The position numbers were made by a program, and so were the translations under genes. The notes beneath the pieces were generated by a model that did not search any database, was not told the origin of the DNA, and saw only the letters and a program-made list of their open reading frames with translations. A DNA stretch of 64,000 nucleotides from Tsuneonella flava (GTDB lineage Bacteria > Pseudomonadota > Alphaproteobacteria > Sphingomonadales > Sphingomonadaceae): positions 1-64,000 of the forward strand of contig NZ_PHSO01000004.1 of the NCBI RefSeq assembly GCF_002870965.1, in the 5' to 3' direction. Positions 28,674 through 36,961 of the stretch are shown piece by piece; position 1 is the stretch's first letter; the number at the start of each line of letters is the position of its first letter.

Positions 28674-29423
28674 ATGAGCATGGGCAAAGTCCGTTCCAAT
28701 ATCGCAGAGGTCTTTGCCCCACTGGTGGACCTGATCTATCCACCGCGCTGCCCGGTGTGCGGATCGGGCATTCGGTCGCAGACCGGTCTGTGCGGCGATT
28801 GCTGGGCCGATCTGCGGATTCCCGGCGAACCGGCTTGTGCCAGTTGCCAGCGTCCGTTGAATAGCGAGGACGTGGGGCAGGGCGCGATTTGCGCGGTATG
28901 TATGGCAAAGCCGCCGGCTCATGATGGAATTGCCGCGGGCACGCTGTATGGCGATATCTCGCGCAAACTGGTGCTGTCTTACAAGCATGGCCGCAAAACC
29001 GCGCTGGCGCCGCTGATGGCCCGTCTGATCGGTGCCCGTCTGCCCCGGCTCGACGGGCAATGGATCGTGGTGCCGGTCCCGTTGCATCGCTGGCGCCTGT
29101 GGTCACGCGGCTTCAATCAGGCTGCGCTGCTTGCGCGCGAGATTGCGCGTTCGACCGATAGCTCGGTTGCGGTCGATGCGCTGTTGCGAGCCAGGCGTAC
29201 TCCGAGCCTGGGTGGGTTGGGGCAAAAGGCGCGGGCCCGCGCGCTGTCGGGCGCGATTGCGCTAAACCCGCGCCGTGCAGAGAAGATCGCAGGCGCACAA
29301 GTGATCCTGATCGACGATGTGCTGACTAGCGGGGCGACAAGCGATGCCTGTGTGCGTGCGCTTAAACGCGCAGGCGCAAGCAAAGTAGTGATCGCCTGTT
29401 TCGCCCGTGTTCTCGATGAGTAG
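28674..29423 (+). CDS. ComF family phosphoribosyltransferase-like protein
   Basis: A protein of 249 residues. A zinc-ribbon-like N-terminus carries paired cysteines ('CPVCGSGI', 'CGDCW', 'CASCQ', 'CAVCMA'). The PRT domain has 'SYKHGRKTALAP', 'IVVPVPLHRWRLWSRGFNQAALLA' and the PRPP loop 'VILIDDVLTSGAT'. ComF proteins act in DNA uptake and related processes in many bacteria, but the biochemical reaction is unclear. ATG 28674 is supported by AAGGG upstream, and the longer frame to 28365 reads through the methyltransferase. Confidence 0.92.
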   Translation: MSMGKVRSNIAEVFAPLVDLIYPPRCPVCGSGIRSQTGLCGDCWADLRIPGEPACASCQRPLNSEDVGQGAICAVCMAKPPAHDGIAAGTLYGDISRKLVLSYKHGRKTALAPLMARLIGARLPRLDGQWIVVPVPLHRWRLWSRGFNQAALLAREIARSTDSSVAVDALLRARRTPSLGGLGQKARARALSGAIALNPRRAEKIAGAQVILIDDVLTSGATSDACVRALKRAGASKVVIACFARVLDE

Positions 29424-29469
29424 AAGAGAAGGGCGGTCGCTTGGAAAATGCCCGGGCCTGATGCGGAAA

Positions 29470-29494
29470 CGCCCGGGGCTATTAACCCCGGGCG
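29470..29494. terminator. Perfect hairpin downstream of the ComF gene
   Basis: CGCCCGGGG (29470-29478) pairs perfectly with CCCCGGGCG (29486-29494) around the loop CTATTAA, 46 nt after the stop of the ComF gene. No T-run follows on either strand. The rest of the 381-nt gap 29424-29804 holds no open frame that I can support. Short frames there have no family pattern and no ribosome binding site. Confidence 0.5.
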
Positions 29495-29804
29495 TGCCGT
29501 GACGAAATTCTCGGGACCCGCCTTGCGGCAACGGCAACCACCCCCTTGTCGGTCACCTGGGTCCGATCCCTCATCGTCGATCGGTGCGTCGCGTTTGGCG
29601 CGTTGCGCTTCCCGATCTTTCCCTGAACCTGGCGCTCTTGCTGGCACCGACGTTCCGGTTGGCGGCCCGCTTTCGAACCGCTGCTAAGCTATTCCCACTT
29701 TTGATCCGTTCAACAAAGTGCGATGTACGCTCTGCATGGATTTTGGCACCTGCATGTGGTTATCGTGCAACAACGATCCCTTTACCTAATAAGAAGAGCA
29801 ATAA

Positions 29805-30182
29805 ATGAACGCGACTTCTGAGTCAGACCGTGAGCAAGGCTCCGGCTTCCAGCCCAAATTCGATGCAGCAGGCCTGCTCAGTGCAGTTGTGGTCGATGCG
29901 GAAAGCAAGGCCGTGCTGATGGTCGCCTTTATGGACCGCGAGGCCTTGGATGCCACGATTGCTACCGGAGAGGCGCACTTCCATTCGCGCTCTCGCGGGC
30001 GACTTTGGAAAAAAGGCGAGACATCGGGCCATGTGCTGACGGTGAAACGCATTCTGGTGGATTGCGATCAGGATGCGCTCGTCCTCGAATGCGCGGCAGC
30101 GGGCCCGACATGCCACACCGGTGCCGTGAGTTGCTTTTACCGAACGCTTCGTGACGGTTCTCTCCAAAACGTCAAGACTTGA
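29805..30182 (+). CDS. hisI: Phosphoribosyl-AMP cyclohydrolase
   Basis: A protein of 125 residues for the third step of histidine synthesis. Family marks are 'VLMVAFMDREALDATIATGEAHFHSRSRGRLWKKGETSGH' and the metal-binding 'DCDQDALVLECAAAGPTCHTGAVSCF' with Asp and Cys ligands. It is the separate HisI enzyme, not fused to HisE. No other his genes are within the window. Confidence 0.97.
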   Translation: MNATSESDREQGSGFQPKFDAAGLLSAVVVDAESKAVLMVAFMDREALDATIATGEAHFHSRSRGRLWKKGETSGHVLTVKRILVDCDQDALVLECAAAGPTCHTGAVSCFYRTLRDGSLQNVKT

Positions 30183-30214
30183 CGCAAACGTAAGGTAATG
30201 CGATCAAGGCAAGT

Positions 30215-30658
30215 ATGAACCAGCCCGCTTCCGAACCAGAGCGGCGCCACGGCGGCGCGCATATCGAACGGCCCGATGAACGCGGGCGCGATCAGTATTC
30301 GATTTCCGACCTGACGGAGGAATTCGACTGTACCGCGCGCGCACTGCGCTTTTACGAAGACGAAGGCTTGATCGCTCCGCGTCGGGTCGGGCTTGCCCGG
30401 ATTTATTCGAAGCGGGATCGGGCGCGGCTCGCGTGGATTATGCGGGCCAAAAATGTTGGTTTCAGCCTGTCCGAAATCCGCGAGATGATCGATCTCTACG
30501 ACCTCGGAGACGGGCGGGCCGAACAGCGCCGCGTGACAATTGAAAGATGTCGCGCGCATATCGCCAAGCTCAAGCGTCAGCGCGCCGATATCGATTCCGC
30601 CATCGCGGAGCTTACCGATTTCATCACTCAGGTCGAACAGGTGATCGACGAGGGGTGA
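30215..30658 (+). CDS. MerR-family regulator (LiuR-like)
   Basis: A protein of 147 residues. The HTH covers about 27-70: '[67 protein letters not shown]'. A C-terminal helix for dimerisation follows. The lack of cysteines in the usual metal-binding positions and the acyl-CoA dehydrogenase gene 50 nt downstream point to the LiuR/AcuR type, which controls leucine, acyl-CoA or related catabolic genes. The ligand is unknown. Confidence 0.85.
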   Translation: MNQPASEPERRHGGAHIERPDERGRDQYSISDLTEEFDCTARALRFYEDEGLIAPRRVGLARIYSKRDRARLAWIMRAKNVGFSLSEIREMIDLYDLGDGRAEQRRVTIERCRAHIAKLKRQRADIDSAIAELTDFITQVEQVIDEG

Positions 30659-30708
30659 TGCCCTTGTGCGAAGCCAGTAATCTCAGACCAGTTATCTAAG
30701 GACCGCCC

Positions 30709-32514
30709 ATGCCTACTTATACCGCCCCAACACGTGATGCCCGCTTCATCGTGAACGAAGTGCTCGATCTTGCCAGTTACGGCAATCTGCCCGGTTTCGA
30801 GAGCGCGACGCCTGACATCATCGATACCGTTATCAACGAATGCGGCAAGTTCGCTGCGGAAGTTCTGCAACCGATCAATCAGCAGGGCGATGCGGAAGGG
30901 TGCACCCGCAATGCCGATGGCTCTGTCACTACGCCCAGTGGTTTCAAGGCGGCGTTCGATCAGTACCGTGAGTCTGGATGGGGCACGATTTCCTCGCCGG
31001 AAGAATTCGGCGGGCAGGCGATGCCGCATGTGCTTGGTTTTGCCGTGGAAGAATTCATCTCCACCGCCAACCATTCGTTCGGCATGTATCCGGGTCTGAC
31101 CAATGGCGCCGTCAATGCGATTTACGCGACCGGCAGCGAAGAGCTGAAGACGAAATATCTGCCGAATATGATCGCCAACAAGTGGCTGGGCACAATGAAC
31201 CTGACGGAGCCGCAGTGCGGCACCGATCTGGGCCTGATCCGCACTAAGGCGGAGCCGCAGGCCGATGGCAGCTACGCGATCACCGGGACCAAGATCTTCA
31301 TTTCCGCAGGCGAACACGATCTGACGGAAAACATCATTCATCTGGTGCTGGCGAAAACGCCGGGCGCACCGGATTCGAGCAAAGGTATCAGCCTGTTTCT
31401 GGTCCCCAAAGTGCTGGTGAACGATGATGGATCGCTGGGCGAACGCAATGCGGTGCAGTGCGGTTCGATCGAACACAAGATGGGCATTCACGGCAACGCG
31501 ACCTGCGTCATGAACTATGACGGGGCGAAAGGCTGGATGGTCGGCGAAGAGAACAAGGGCCTGGCGGCCATGTTCATCATGATGAACGCTGCCCGTCTCG
31601 GTGTCGGCATTCAGGGGCTGGCGCAGTCCGAAGTCGCCTATCAGAATGCCGTCGCTTACGCGAAGGATCGCCGTCAGGGTCGTGCGTTGACCGGGCCTGC
31701 CGATCCCGAAGCGAAGGCCGATCCGATCTTCGTGCACCCCGATGTGCGGCGGATGCTGATGGATGCCAAGGCCTTCACCGAAGGTATGCGCGCTTTCTAT
31801 CTCTGGGCCGCACTGCTGGTCGATCTGACGCACAAGGCAGCTACAGAGGAAGAACGGGCAGAGGCCGATCTCCTGCTGGGTCTCATCACTCCCGTTCTGA
31901 AAGGTTATGGCACAGACAAGGGTTTCGACACTGCTGTCAACATGCAGCAGGTGTTTGGTGGCCACGGCTATATCAAGGAATGGGGCATGGAGCAGTTCGT
32001 GCGGGATGCCCGCATTGCCCAGATATATGAAGGCACCAACGGTGTGCAGGCGATGGACCTGTGCGGTCGCAAGCTACCTGCCAAGGGCGGCGCTGCCGTG
32101 CAGAAGTTCTTTGCTGTGTGCGACGAGGAAATCGCCGCTGCCAAGAGTGACGAATCTCTGGCCCCGCTGGCGGAAAAGCTGGAGCGTGCGCTCGAAGAAC
32201 AGAAAGCCGCGACGATGTGGTTCATGCAGAATGCGATGGCCAATCCCAACAATCTGGGAGCAGGCGCGCATCATTACATGCACATCATGGGTATCGTGAC
32301 ACTCGGCCTGATGTGGCTGCGTATGGCGAAGGTCGCTTCGGCAAAGCTGGCCGATGGTGCTGACGACAAGGCCTTCTATGAAACCAAGGTCGCCACCGCG
32401 CGCTATTTCATGGATCGGTATGTGCCCGATGCAGGCGCTTTGCGCCGCAAGATCGAAACCGGTGCGGAATCGATGATGGCTCTGGACGAAGCGGCCTTCG
32501 AAACCGCCGCCTGA
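30709..32514 (+). CDS. Acyl-CoA dehydrogenase with C-terminal extension (DmdC/FadE-like)
   Basis: A protein of 601 residues. It belongs to the long acyl-CoA dehydrogenases with an extra C-terminal domain. Marks are 'MNLTEPQCGTDLGLIRTKAEP', 'ITGTKIFISAGEHDL', 'VGIQGLAQSEVAYQNAVAYAKDRRQGR' and 'IAQIYEGTNGVQAMDLCGRKL', which contains the Glu of the FAD-dependent active site. Some members are DmdC, the 3-methylmercaptopropionyl-CoA dehydrogenase, and others act on fatty acyl-CoA. The sequence alone does not decide between these. The MerR gene just upstream is the likely regulator. A terminator follows. Confidence 0.92.
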   Translation: MPTYTAPTRDARFIVNEVLDLASYGNLPGFESATPDIIDTVINECGKFAAEVLQPINQQGDAEGCTRNADGSVTTPSGFKAAFDQYRESGWGTISSPEEFGGQAMPHVLGFAVEEFISTANHSFGMYPGLTNGAVNAIYATGSEELKTKYLPNMIANKWLGTMNLTEPQCGTDLGLIRTKAEPQADGSYAITGTKIFISAGEHDLTENIIHLVLAKTPGAPDSSKGISLFLVPKVLVNDDGSLGERNAVQCGSIEHKMGIHGNATCVMNYDGAKGWMVGEENKGLAAMFIMMNAARLGVGIQGLAQSEVAYQNAVAYAKDRRQGRALTGPADPEAKADPIFVHPDVRRMLMDAKAFTEGMRAFYLWAALLVDLTHKAATEEERAEADLLLGLITPVLKGYGTDKGFDTAVNMQQVFGGHGYIKEWGMEQFVRDARIAQIYEGTNGVQAMDLCGRKLPAKGGAAVQKFFAVCDEEIAAAKSDESLAPLAEKLERALEEQKAATMWFMQNAMANPNNLGAGAHHYMHIMGIVTLGLMWLRMAKVASAKLADGADDKAFYETKVATARYFMDRYVPDAGALRRKIETGAESMMALDEAAFETAA

Positions 32515-32529
32515 TCCGACTGCAATCTG

Positions 32530-32560
32530 GCCCGGCGCGGCATGGTCGCGCCGGGCTTTT
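32530..32560 (+). terminator. Rho-independent terminator after the acyl-CoA dehydrogenase
   Basis: GCCCGGCGCG (32530-32539) and CGCGCCGGGC (32547-32556) form a 10-bp perfect stem with loop GCATGGT, and TTTT follows (32557-32560). It is 16 nt after the stop of the acyl-CoA dehydrogenase. Confidence 0.85.
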
Positions 32561-32602
32561 GCCCGATTGCGATGATGCCGCGAGGTGCCGCGTCGCTTCG
32601 CG

Positions 32603-33712
32603 CTAAAACAGAGGCAATTGCCCATCCAGCGATGGCGGGCGAAACTGGCTATCGTCCAGAGTGAAGCGGGCCTTGCCGATACCGGCCCGCTTGCATGCCA
32701 GTTTGAAGCGGGCGCGGAACAGGTCCGCCCACACGCCCGATGGCTTCATCCGAGTGAAGAAATCCGGATCGTTATCCCGGCCATTGCGGATCGACCGGAC
32801 GATCGACATCACTTTGCCCGCCCGATCCGGAAAGTGAACCGCCAGCCATTCGCGGAACAGCGGCGCAACTTCGTGGGGCAGGCGCAATGCGATCCACCCG
32901 GCGGAGCGCACCCCTTGTGTAGCGGCGGCCTGAATGATCTCCTCCAGGAATTCGTCGGTAATCGCCGGGATCACCGGCGCGACGGAACAGTGCGCGGGAA
33001 TGCCAGCTTCCACCAACTTGCCCAATGCGACAATGCGTTTGGCCGGGGCCGCGGCGCGCGGTTCGAGCTTGCCAGATAGCTTCGGATCAAGCGACGTCAC
33101 CGAAATCGCCACCGCCACGAGATTACGTTTCGCCAGTGCGGCCAGCAGATCGAGATCATCCAACACGCGGTCGGATTTGGTGGTGATCGTTACCGGATGG
33201 CGCGTTTCAAGGCAGATCTCGAGAACCTGCCGGGTGATGCGGTAGCGCCGCTCTATCGGCTGATAAGGGTCGGTATTGGTGCCCATGGCGATGGGGGCAG
33301 GGCGATAGCGTGGGCGGGCGAGCGTCTCTCGCAACAGGCGCGGTGCATCCGGCTTGGCAAACAGACGCGTTTCAAAATCGAGCCCCGGCGACAGATCGTG
33401 ATAGGCGTGCGTGGGGCGGGCGAAGCAATAGATGCAGCCATGTTCGCAGCCGCGATAGGCGTTGATCGAACGATCAAACGGAATATCGGGAGAGGAATTG
33501 AAACTGACGATCGTTTTTGGAAATTCGTCCGTCACCGTGGTTCGCAGTTTGACCGGTGGTGTCCCCTCCAGACTGGCGAGCGATTCCATATAGTCGCGCC
33601 AGTCGCCGTCCAGCTCTCGCTGCACCATGCCGAACCGGTCGGGAAACCGTGCCGATTGAGCGCCGCGACCGTGCATTTTGGGAGGCCGGATATGATCCAT
33701 TGAGTGGAACAT
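32603..33712 (-). CDS. PA0069-family radical SAM protein
   Basis: A protein of 369 residues. The cluster Cys89-x3-Cys93-x2-Cys96 ('CEHGCIYCFARP') binds the 4Fe-4S centre for SAM cleavage. 'NAYRGC', 'RPTHAYHDLSPGLDFETRLF' and 'TLARPRYRP' are typical of this family, which resembles spore photoproduct lyase (SplB). A role in DNA repair is inferred, not shown. A GTTC-N7-GTTC repeat overlaps the annotated start (33710-33712), so the true start may be Met5 (33700) or Met13 (33676). The gene is the last of the minus-strand cluster UDG-like, slt, moaB, radical SAM. Confidence 0.9.
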   Translation of the reverse strand: MFHSMDHIRPPKMHGRGAQSARFPDRFGMVQRELDGDWRDYMESLASLEGTPPVKLRTTVTDEFPKTIVSFNSSPDIPFDRSINAYRGCEHGCIYCFARPTHAYHDLSPGLDFETRLFAKPDAPRLLRETLARPRYRPAPIAMGTNTDPYQPIERRYRITRQVLEICLETRHPVTITTKSDRVLDDLDLLAALAKRNLVAVAISVTSLDPKLSGKLEPRAAAPAKRIVALGKLVEAGIPAHCSVAPVIPAITDEFLEEIIQAAATQGVRSAGWIALRLPHEVAPLFREWLAVHFPDRAGKVMSIVRSIRNGRDNDPDFFTRMKPSGVWADLFRARFKLACKRAGIGKARFTLDDSQFRPPSLDGQLPLF

Positions 33713-33721
33713 ACATGGAAC
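33707..33721 (-). promoter_or_regulatory. LexA-type SOS box (GTTC-N7-GTTC)
   Basis: On the minus strand the sequence reads GTTCCATGTATGTTC, two GTTC copies spaced by seven bases, and the match extends to a 7-mer direct repeat TGGAACA-TACA-TGGAACA on the plus strand (33705-33722). GTTC-N7-GTTC is the LexA binding consensus in Alphaproteobacteria. It overlaps the annotated start of the radical SAM gene and lies 53 nt or less after moaB. Confidence 0.65.
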
Positions 33722-33765
33722 AAATGCTGTAATCTAGCGCGAAGATATCTCAGCGAACTATATCG

Positions 33766-34293
33766 CTACCGTTCCTGCAAACGAGGCAGGAGCTGCACGA
33801 AATTGCAGGGTCGGTTCCGGCTGTCGAGTTGCTCCGCCAGAATGCCGTCCCAGCCATCTTTCACCGCGCCGTTCGATCCGGGCAGGGCGAAGACATATGT
33901 CCCGCGTGCGACGATGGCGCAGGCCCGGCTTTGCACTGTGCTTGTGCCAATGGAGCGATAGCTGATCCAACGGAACAATTCGCCGAAACCGGGAATGTCC
34001 TTTTCCTTCACCAGGTCGAGTGCTTCGGGAGTGACGTCGCGCCCGGTCAGCCCTGTGCCGCCGGTTGTTACGATCACATCGACATCGGCATGATCGATCC
34101 AGTCATTAAGCTGTGCGGCGATGCGGTCGGCATCGTCACGCTCTATCTTGCGAGCGATCAGATTGTGACCGGAATCGGAAATCCGCTGCGCCAAAATGTC
34201 GCCGCTGGTATCATCCGCCAGAGTGCGGCTGTCGGAAACGGTGAGCAGCGCAATGTTAACCGGAGTAAATGGCCGTGCGGGATCAACCGCCAT
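33766..34293 (-). CDS. moaB: Molybdenum cofactor biosynthesis protein B
   Basis: A protein of 175 residues of the MoaB/Mog family, which binds molybdopterin and adenylates it in cofactor synthesis. Family marks are '[25 protein letters not shown]', '[20 protein letters not shown]' and '[15 protein letters not shown]'. ATG 34293 is used, since it begins one base after the slt stop, and the longer frame would overlap slt. No other Mo-cofactor genes are in the window. The mog versus moaB identity is not separable from the sequence alone. Confidence 0.93.
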   Translation of the reverse strand: MAVDPARPFTPVNIALLTVSDSRTLADDTSGDILAQRISDSGHNLIARKIERDDADRIAAQLNDWIDHADVDVIVTTGGTGLTGRDVTPEALDLVKEKDIPGFGELFRWISYRSIGTSTVQSRACAIVARGTYVFALPGSNGAVKDGWDGILAEQLDSRNRPCNFVQLLPRLQER

Positions 34294-34294
34294 A

Positions 34295-36100
34295 TCAGGG
34301 CTGCGATGCCATCGGCGCATCGTTGCGTGTCAGGCGCACGGCGCGACTACCCGACAGTTCGGGGAAAGTGGGCCACATGCCTTGTGCCAGTGCCTTGCGA
34401 CTATCGGACGCGCCGCCCGCCTGCCGTTCGTACATCCAGTAATTACGCATGACGATAGCGACATAACCGCGCGTTTCCCAATAAGGGATGCTCTCCATGT
34501 ATAGCAGCGGATCACCCTGATCGTTCACTTCGCTGTTCCAGCGGGTGATGGGTGAAAGCCCGGCATTATACGCCGCCATGATTTTGGGTAGCAGGCCACC
34601 GGTGGCTGACGAATCGCGCAGCATTTCGAGGTTTTCCTGCCCAAAGGCGAGGTTGGTGCCCGGATCGTTGAGGTTCACATAGCTCGCGCTCATGCTGAGG
34701 CGAGGGGCGTGTTGCTTCACCGTGATTGGCGTAATTTGCATCAAACCGCGCGCCTGTGCCGGGCTTACCGCGTCGGTGCGAAAGTTCGATTCCTGTAGCG
34801 CGTGGGCATAGGCCAGCGCCGGATCGACCTGCCATCCGGTGACTGGTTGCCAGCGTGGCGCGGGATAGCGCAGGGCGGGCTCAGCCTTGGCTCCGCGAGG
34901 GGCATTATGCGCCATCCAAAGCTGTGTGGAGGGGAGGCCCAGTTCGCGGGCAAGACGCGACAACGCGCCATACTCGCCCGGATCGCCAATCTTCGCTTCA
35001 TGGCGGAGCACTTCGTCAGCGAGCGAATCGCGGCCTATTTCCGCCAGGGCGACTGCGGTTCGCACATTGGTCACTTCGCGCAGGCGTTTCCAATCGGACA
35101 TGTCGAAATCCGGCCCGCGATTGGCGCGGGGCAGATGTTCGCCCAGTTGCTCGCGCGCCAGCATGCCATAGAGGGTTTCATCCCGCGCTGCCGCACCGCG
35201 TAGCAGTTCGGCGGCCTTTTCCGGCATACGACAACGAACCAGAGAACGGCTCGCCCAGTAATAGGCGGCGGCGGCGAGTTCAGGATTGCGAGCAGTACGG
35301 GTCGCTTTCTGGAAAGAATCCGCAGCTTGCGAGCACGAACCCAGCCGCCATGCAGCCAGCCCTGCCGCCCAGTCGCCTTCGCCAACCCAATCGCCAGCGC
35401 CGCCCTGACCGACAGTCTGCGCCATCGCCAGAGCTTCGGCATCGCGGTTTTCGATGTAATACGACCAGGCGACCCGCTGGCGCCATTCGGCGCGCGATTC
35501 CGGGGATAGTCCGGCATCGACTCCGTCGAGCAGGAGACGCGCCCCATCGGGATCGTCTGCGGAAATCTTTTGCAGGATCGCGCTGCTGATCTCGCTCGGC
35601 ATCGTGCCATCATTCACGCTACGCGGCAGAATGCGCTTCGGCGAATATGGCTGGCTGACGAGTTGCTGTGTGCTGGGCAGGGGCGGGGGCGTCTCCAGAC
35701 CGCGCTTCAGGCCAAGTCGCACGATCTGATCCGCCTGAGGCAGATTGGTGCCGTTGGCCAGCCATGCCTGAATCGCGGGCAGTTCTACCTTCGGACTGTT
35801 GGCGTCGAGATAGTATTCGGCTCGAGCGATGTGGTGCAGTGGGCCATCGGGCCGTTCGGCGAACATCGCATCGACACTGCTCCAGTCGTGCTTGTCAATC
35901 GCAGAGAACAGCCGCTTGTACCAGTCTTTCTCAGACTGGTTCAGCAGTTCGGGGACATTGGTGGAATTGGCCCGGGCACGGAAATATTCCGCCGCGCTGG
36001 CATTGGCATTAGCAGGGCTAGCGACGATCAGGCAGGATAGAGTTGCCGCCGCGCCTGCCGCAGCGATTGACCACGATTTTCCGAATTTCCCCCGTATCAT
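34295..36100 (-). CDS. slt: Soluble lytic transglycosylase (Slt70-like)
   Basis: A protein of 601 residues with a signal peptide ending near 'SPANANA', long helical repeats (about 40-400) that form the ring, and the goose-lysozyme-like catalytic domain near 425-570: 'YAHALQESNFRTDAVSPAQARGLMQITP' with the catalytic Glu at about 437, and 'AAYNAGLSPITRW'. It cleaves peptidoglycan to 1,6-anhydromuropeptides in the periplasm. Six nt separate it from the UDG-like gene upstream and one from moaB downstream, so the three are likely co-transcribed. Confidence 0.93.
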   Translation of the reverse strand: MIRGKFGKSWSIAAAGAAATLSCLIVASPANANASAAEYFRARANSTNVPELLNQSEKDWYKRLFSAIDKHDWSSVDAMFAERPDGPLHHIARAEYYLDANSPKVELPAIQAWLANGTNLPQADQIVRLGLKRGLETPPPLPSTQQLVSQPYSPKRILPRSVNDGTMPSEISSAILQKISADDPDGARLLLDGVDAGLSPESRAEWRQRVAWSYYIENRDAEALAMAQTVGQGGAGDWVGEGDWAAGLAAWRLGSCSQAADSFQKATRTARNPELAAAAYYWASRSLVRCRMPEKAAELLRGAAARDETLYGMLAREQLGEHLPRANRGPDFDMSDWKRLREVTNVRTAVALAEIGRDSLADEVLRHEAKIGDPGEYGALSRLARELGLPSTQLWMAHNAPRGAKAEPALRYPAPRWQPVTGWQVDPALAYAHALQESNFRTDAVSPAQARGLMQITPITVKQHAPRLSMSASYVNLNDPGTNLAFGQENLEMLRDSSATGGLLPKIMAAYNAGLSPITRWNSEVNDQGDPLLYMESIPYWETRGYVAIVMRNYWMYERQAGGASDSRKALAQGMWPTFPELSGSRAVRLTRNDAPMASQP

Positions 36101-36106
36101 ACCGAT

Positions 36107-36868
36107 TTACCTGTCCGTCCAGTCCAGCCATCTTTGCCAAAGGCGGGCGCGGGATGCGGCATTCGCCAGCAATCGTTCGAGCCCCACTTCGGCCATAGCC
36201 GGTATCTCTCCACGATCATGGTTAAAAATTTGTAACGTGGCAGCACCTTGCGCCAGATCGTGCCCGCAAAGCGGCAAAATGTTGCGTCCCAGAATCAACA
36301 TGCGTTTCGGCGCATACAAACCAATGTGATAGCTAAGTAATTTCCCCAGTCCCCGATCGGCCAGAACGCGCCAGTCGGGCACCGGCGTATGGCGCGGCAA
36401 TGCAGCGACGACGGCGGTTTTATCACGGTCGAGCCCTGCTGCGTCGAGAAATCCGTCCAGCAACGCCCCCAATGCTCCAGAGAGGAGCCGTTCGATATCG
36501 CTCTCCTCCGGCTGAGCGATCAGCACTAGCAAGTCAGCGCCGACTTCCCCGCGAGAGGCAACACGCGGCGCAATTCCACCTTCGTCCAGCGACGGATCTG
36601 CCAGCCACCACTGGCGAAACTCTGGCAAAGTATCGGGCCAACTGGCTGAATCGCCGCCAACCGGTTGTACCGGCGGCGGTGGGGGCGGTGTCGTTTCGAC
36701 TATTCGACGTGGCGGTTCTTCGCGAGAGTTGCCGGTCGTTTCCGCAACCGGATCGGCCAGCCAGCCAGTGGCATCGTCGGCAAAATCGGCATCGACGCCA
36801 GCTTCCCGCCACCAATCGAATGCGGCGGCAACCTGTGTGGCAAGCGGAAGGGGTGGTTTGGTATCCAT
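36107..36868 (-). CDS. Uracil-DNA-glycosylase-fold protein with degenerate motifs
   Basis: A protein of 253 residues. Residues 1-120 are a low-complexity region with a Pro-rich segment (PPPPPP near residue 75) and a short conserved block. Residues from about 120 resemble the family 4/5 UDG fold: 'LLVLIAQPEESDIERLLSGALGALLDGFLDAAGLDRDKTAVVAALPRHTP', then 'LLSYHIGLYAPKRMLILGRNILPLCG', and 'GLERLLANAASRARLWQRWLDWT' in the place of the usual HPxxLL motif. The active motif A (GxAPGxxE) reads AQPEESD, and the His-Pro motif is missing, so glycosylase activity is doubtful. ATG 36868 is used. Confidence 0.7.
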   Translation of the reverse strand: MDTKPPLPLATQVAAAFDWWREAGVDADFADDATGWLADPVAETTGNSREEPPRRIVETTPPPPPPVQPVGGDSASWPDTLPEFRQWWLADPSLDEGGIAPRVASRGEVGADLLVLIAQPEESDIERLLSGALGALLDGFLDAAGLDRDKTAVVAALPRHTPVPDWRVLADRGLGKLLSYHIGLYAPKRMLILGRNILPLCGHDLAQGAATLQIFNHDRGEIPAMAEVGLERLLANAASRARLWQRWLDWTDR

Positions 36869-36961
36869 GCGATATTCTTGAGAGGGTCTTGACCTGCCAC
36901 GCGGCTGCAATCAAGCACATCGACACATTTTGCAGGAATTGAACAGGGACGGGTGAAGCTG

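Noticed and set aside
29448-29808. Two short plus-strand frames in the comF-hisI gap
   Set aside because: Low-complexity Pro/Arg/Ser composition, no ribosome binding site and no recognisable family.
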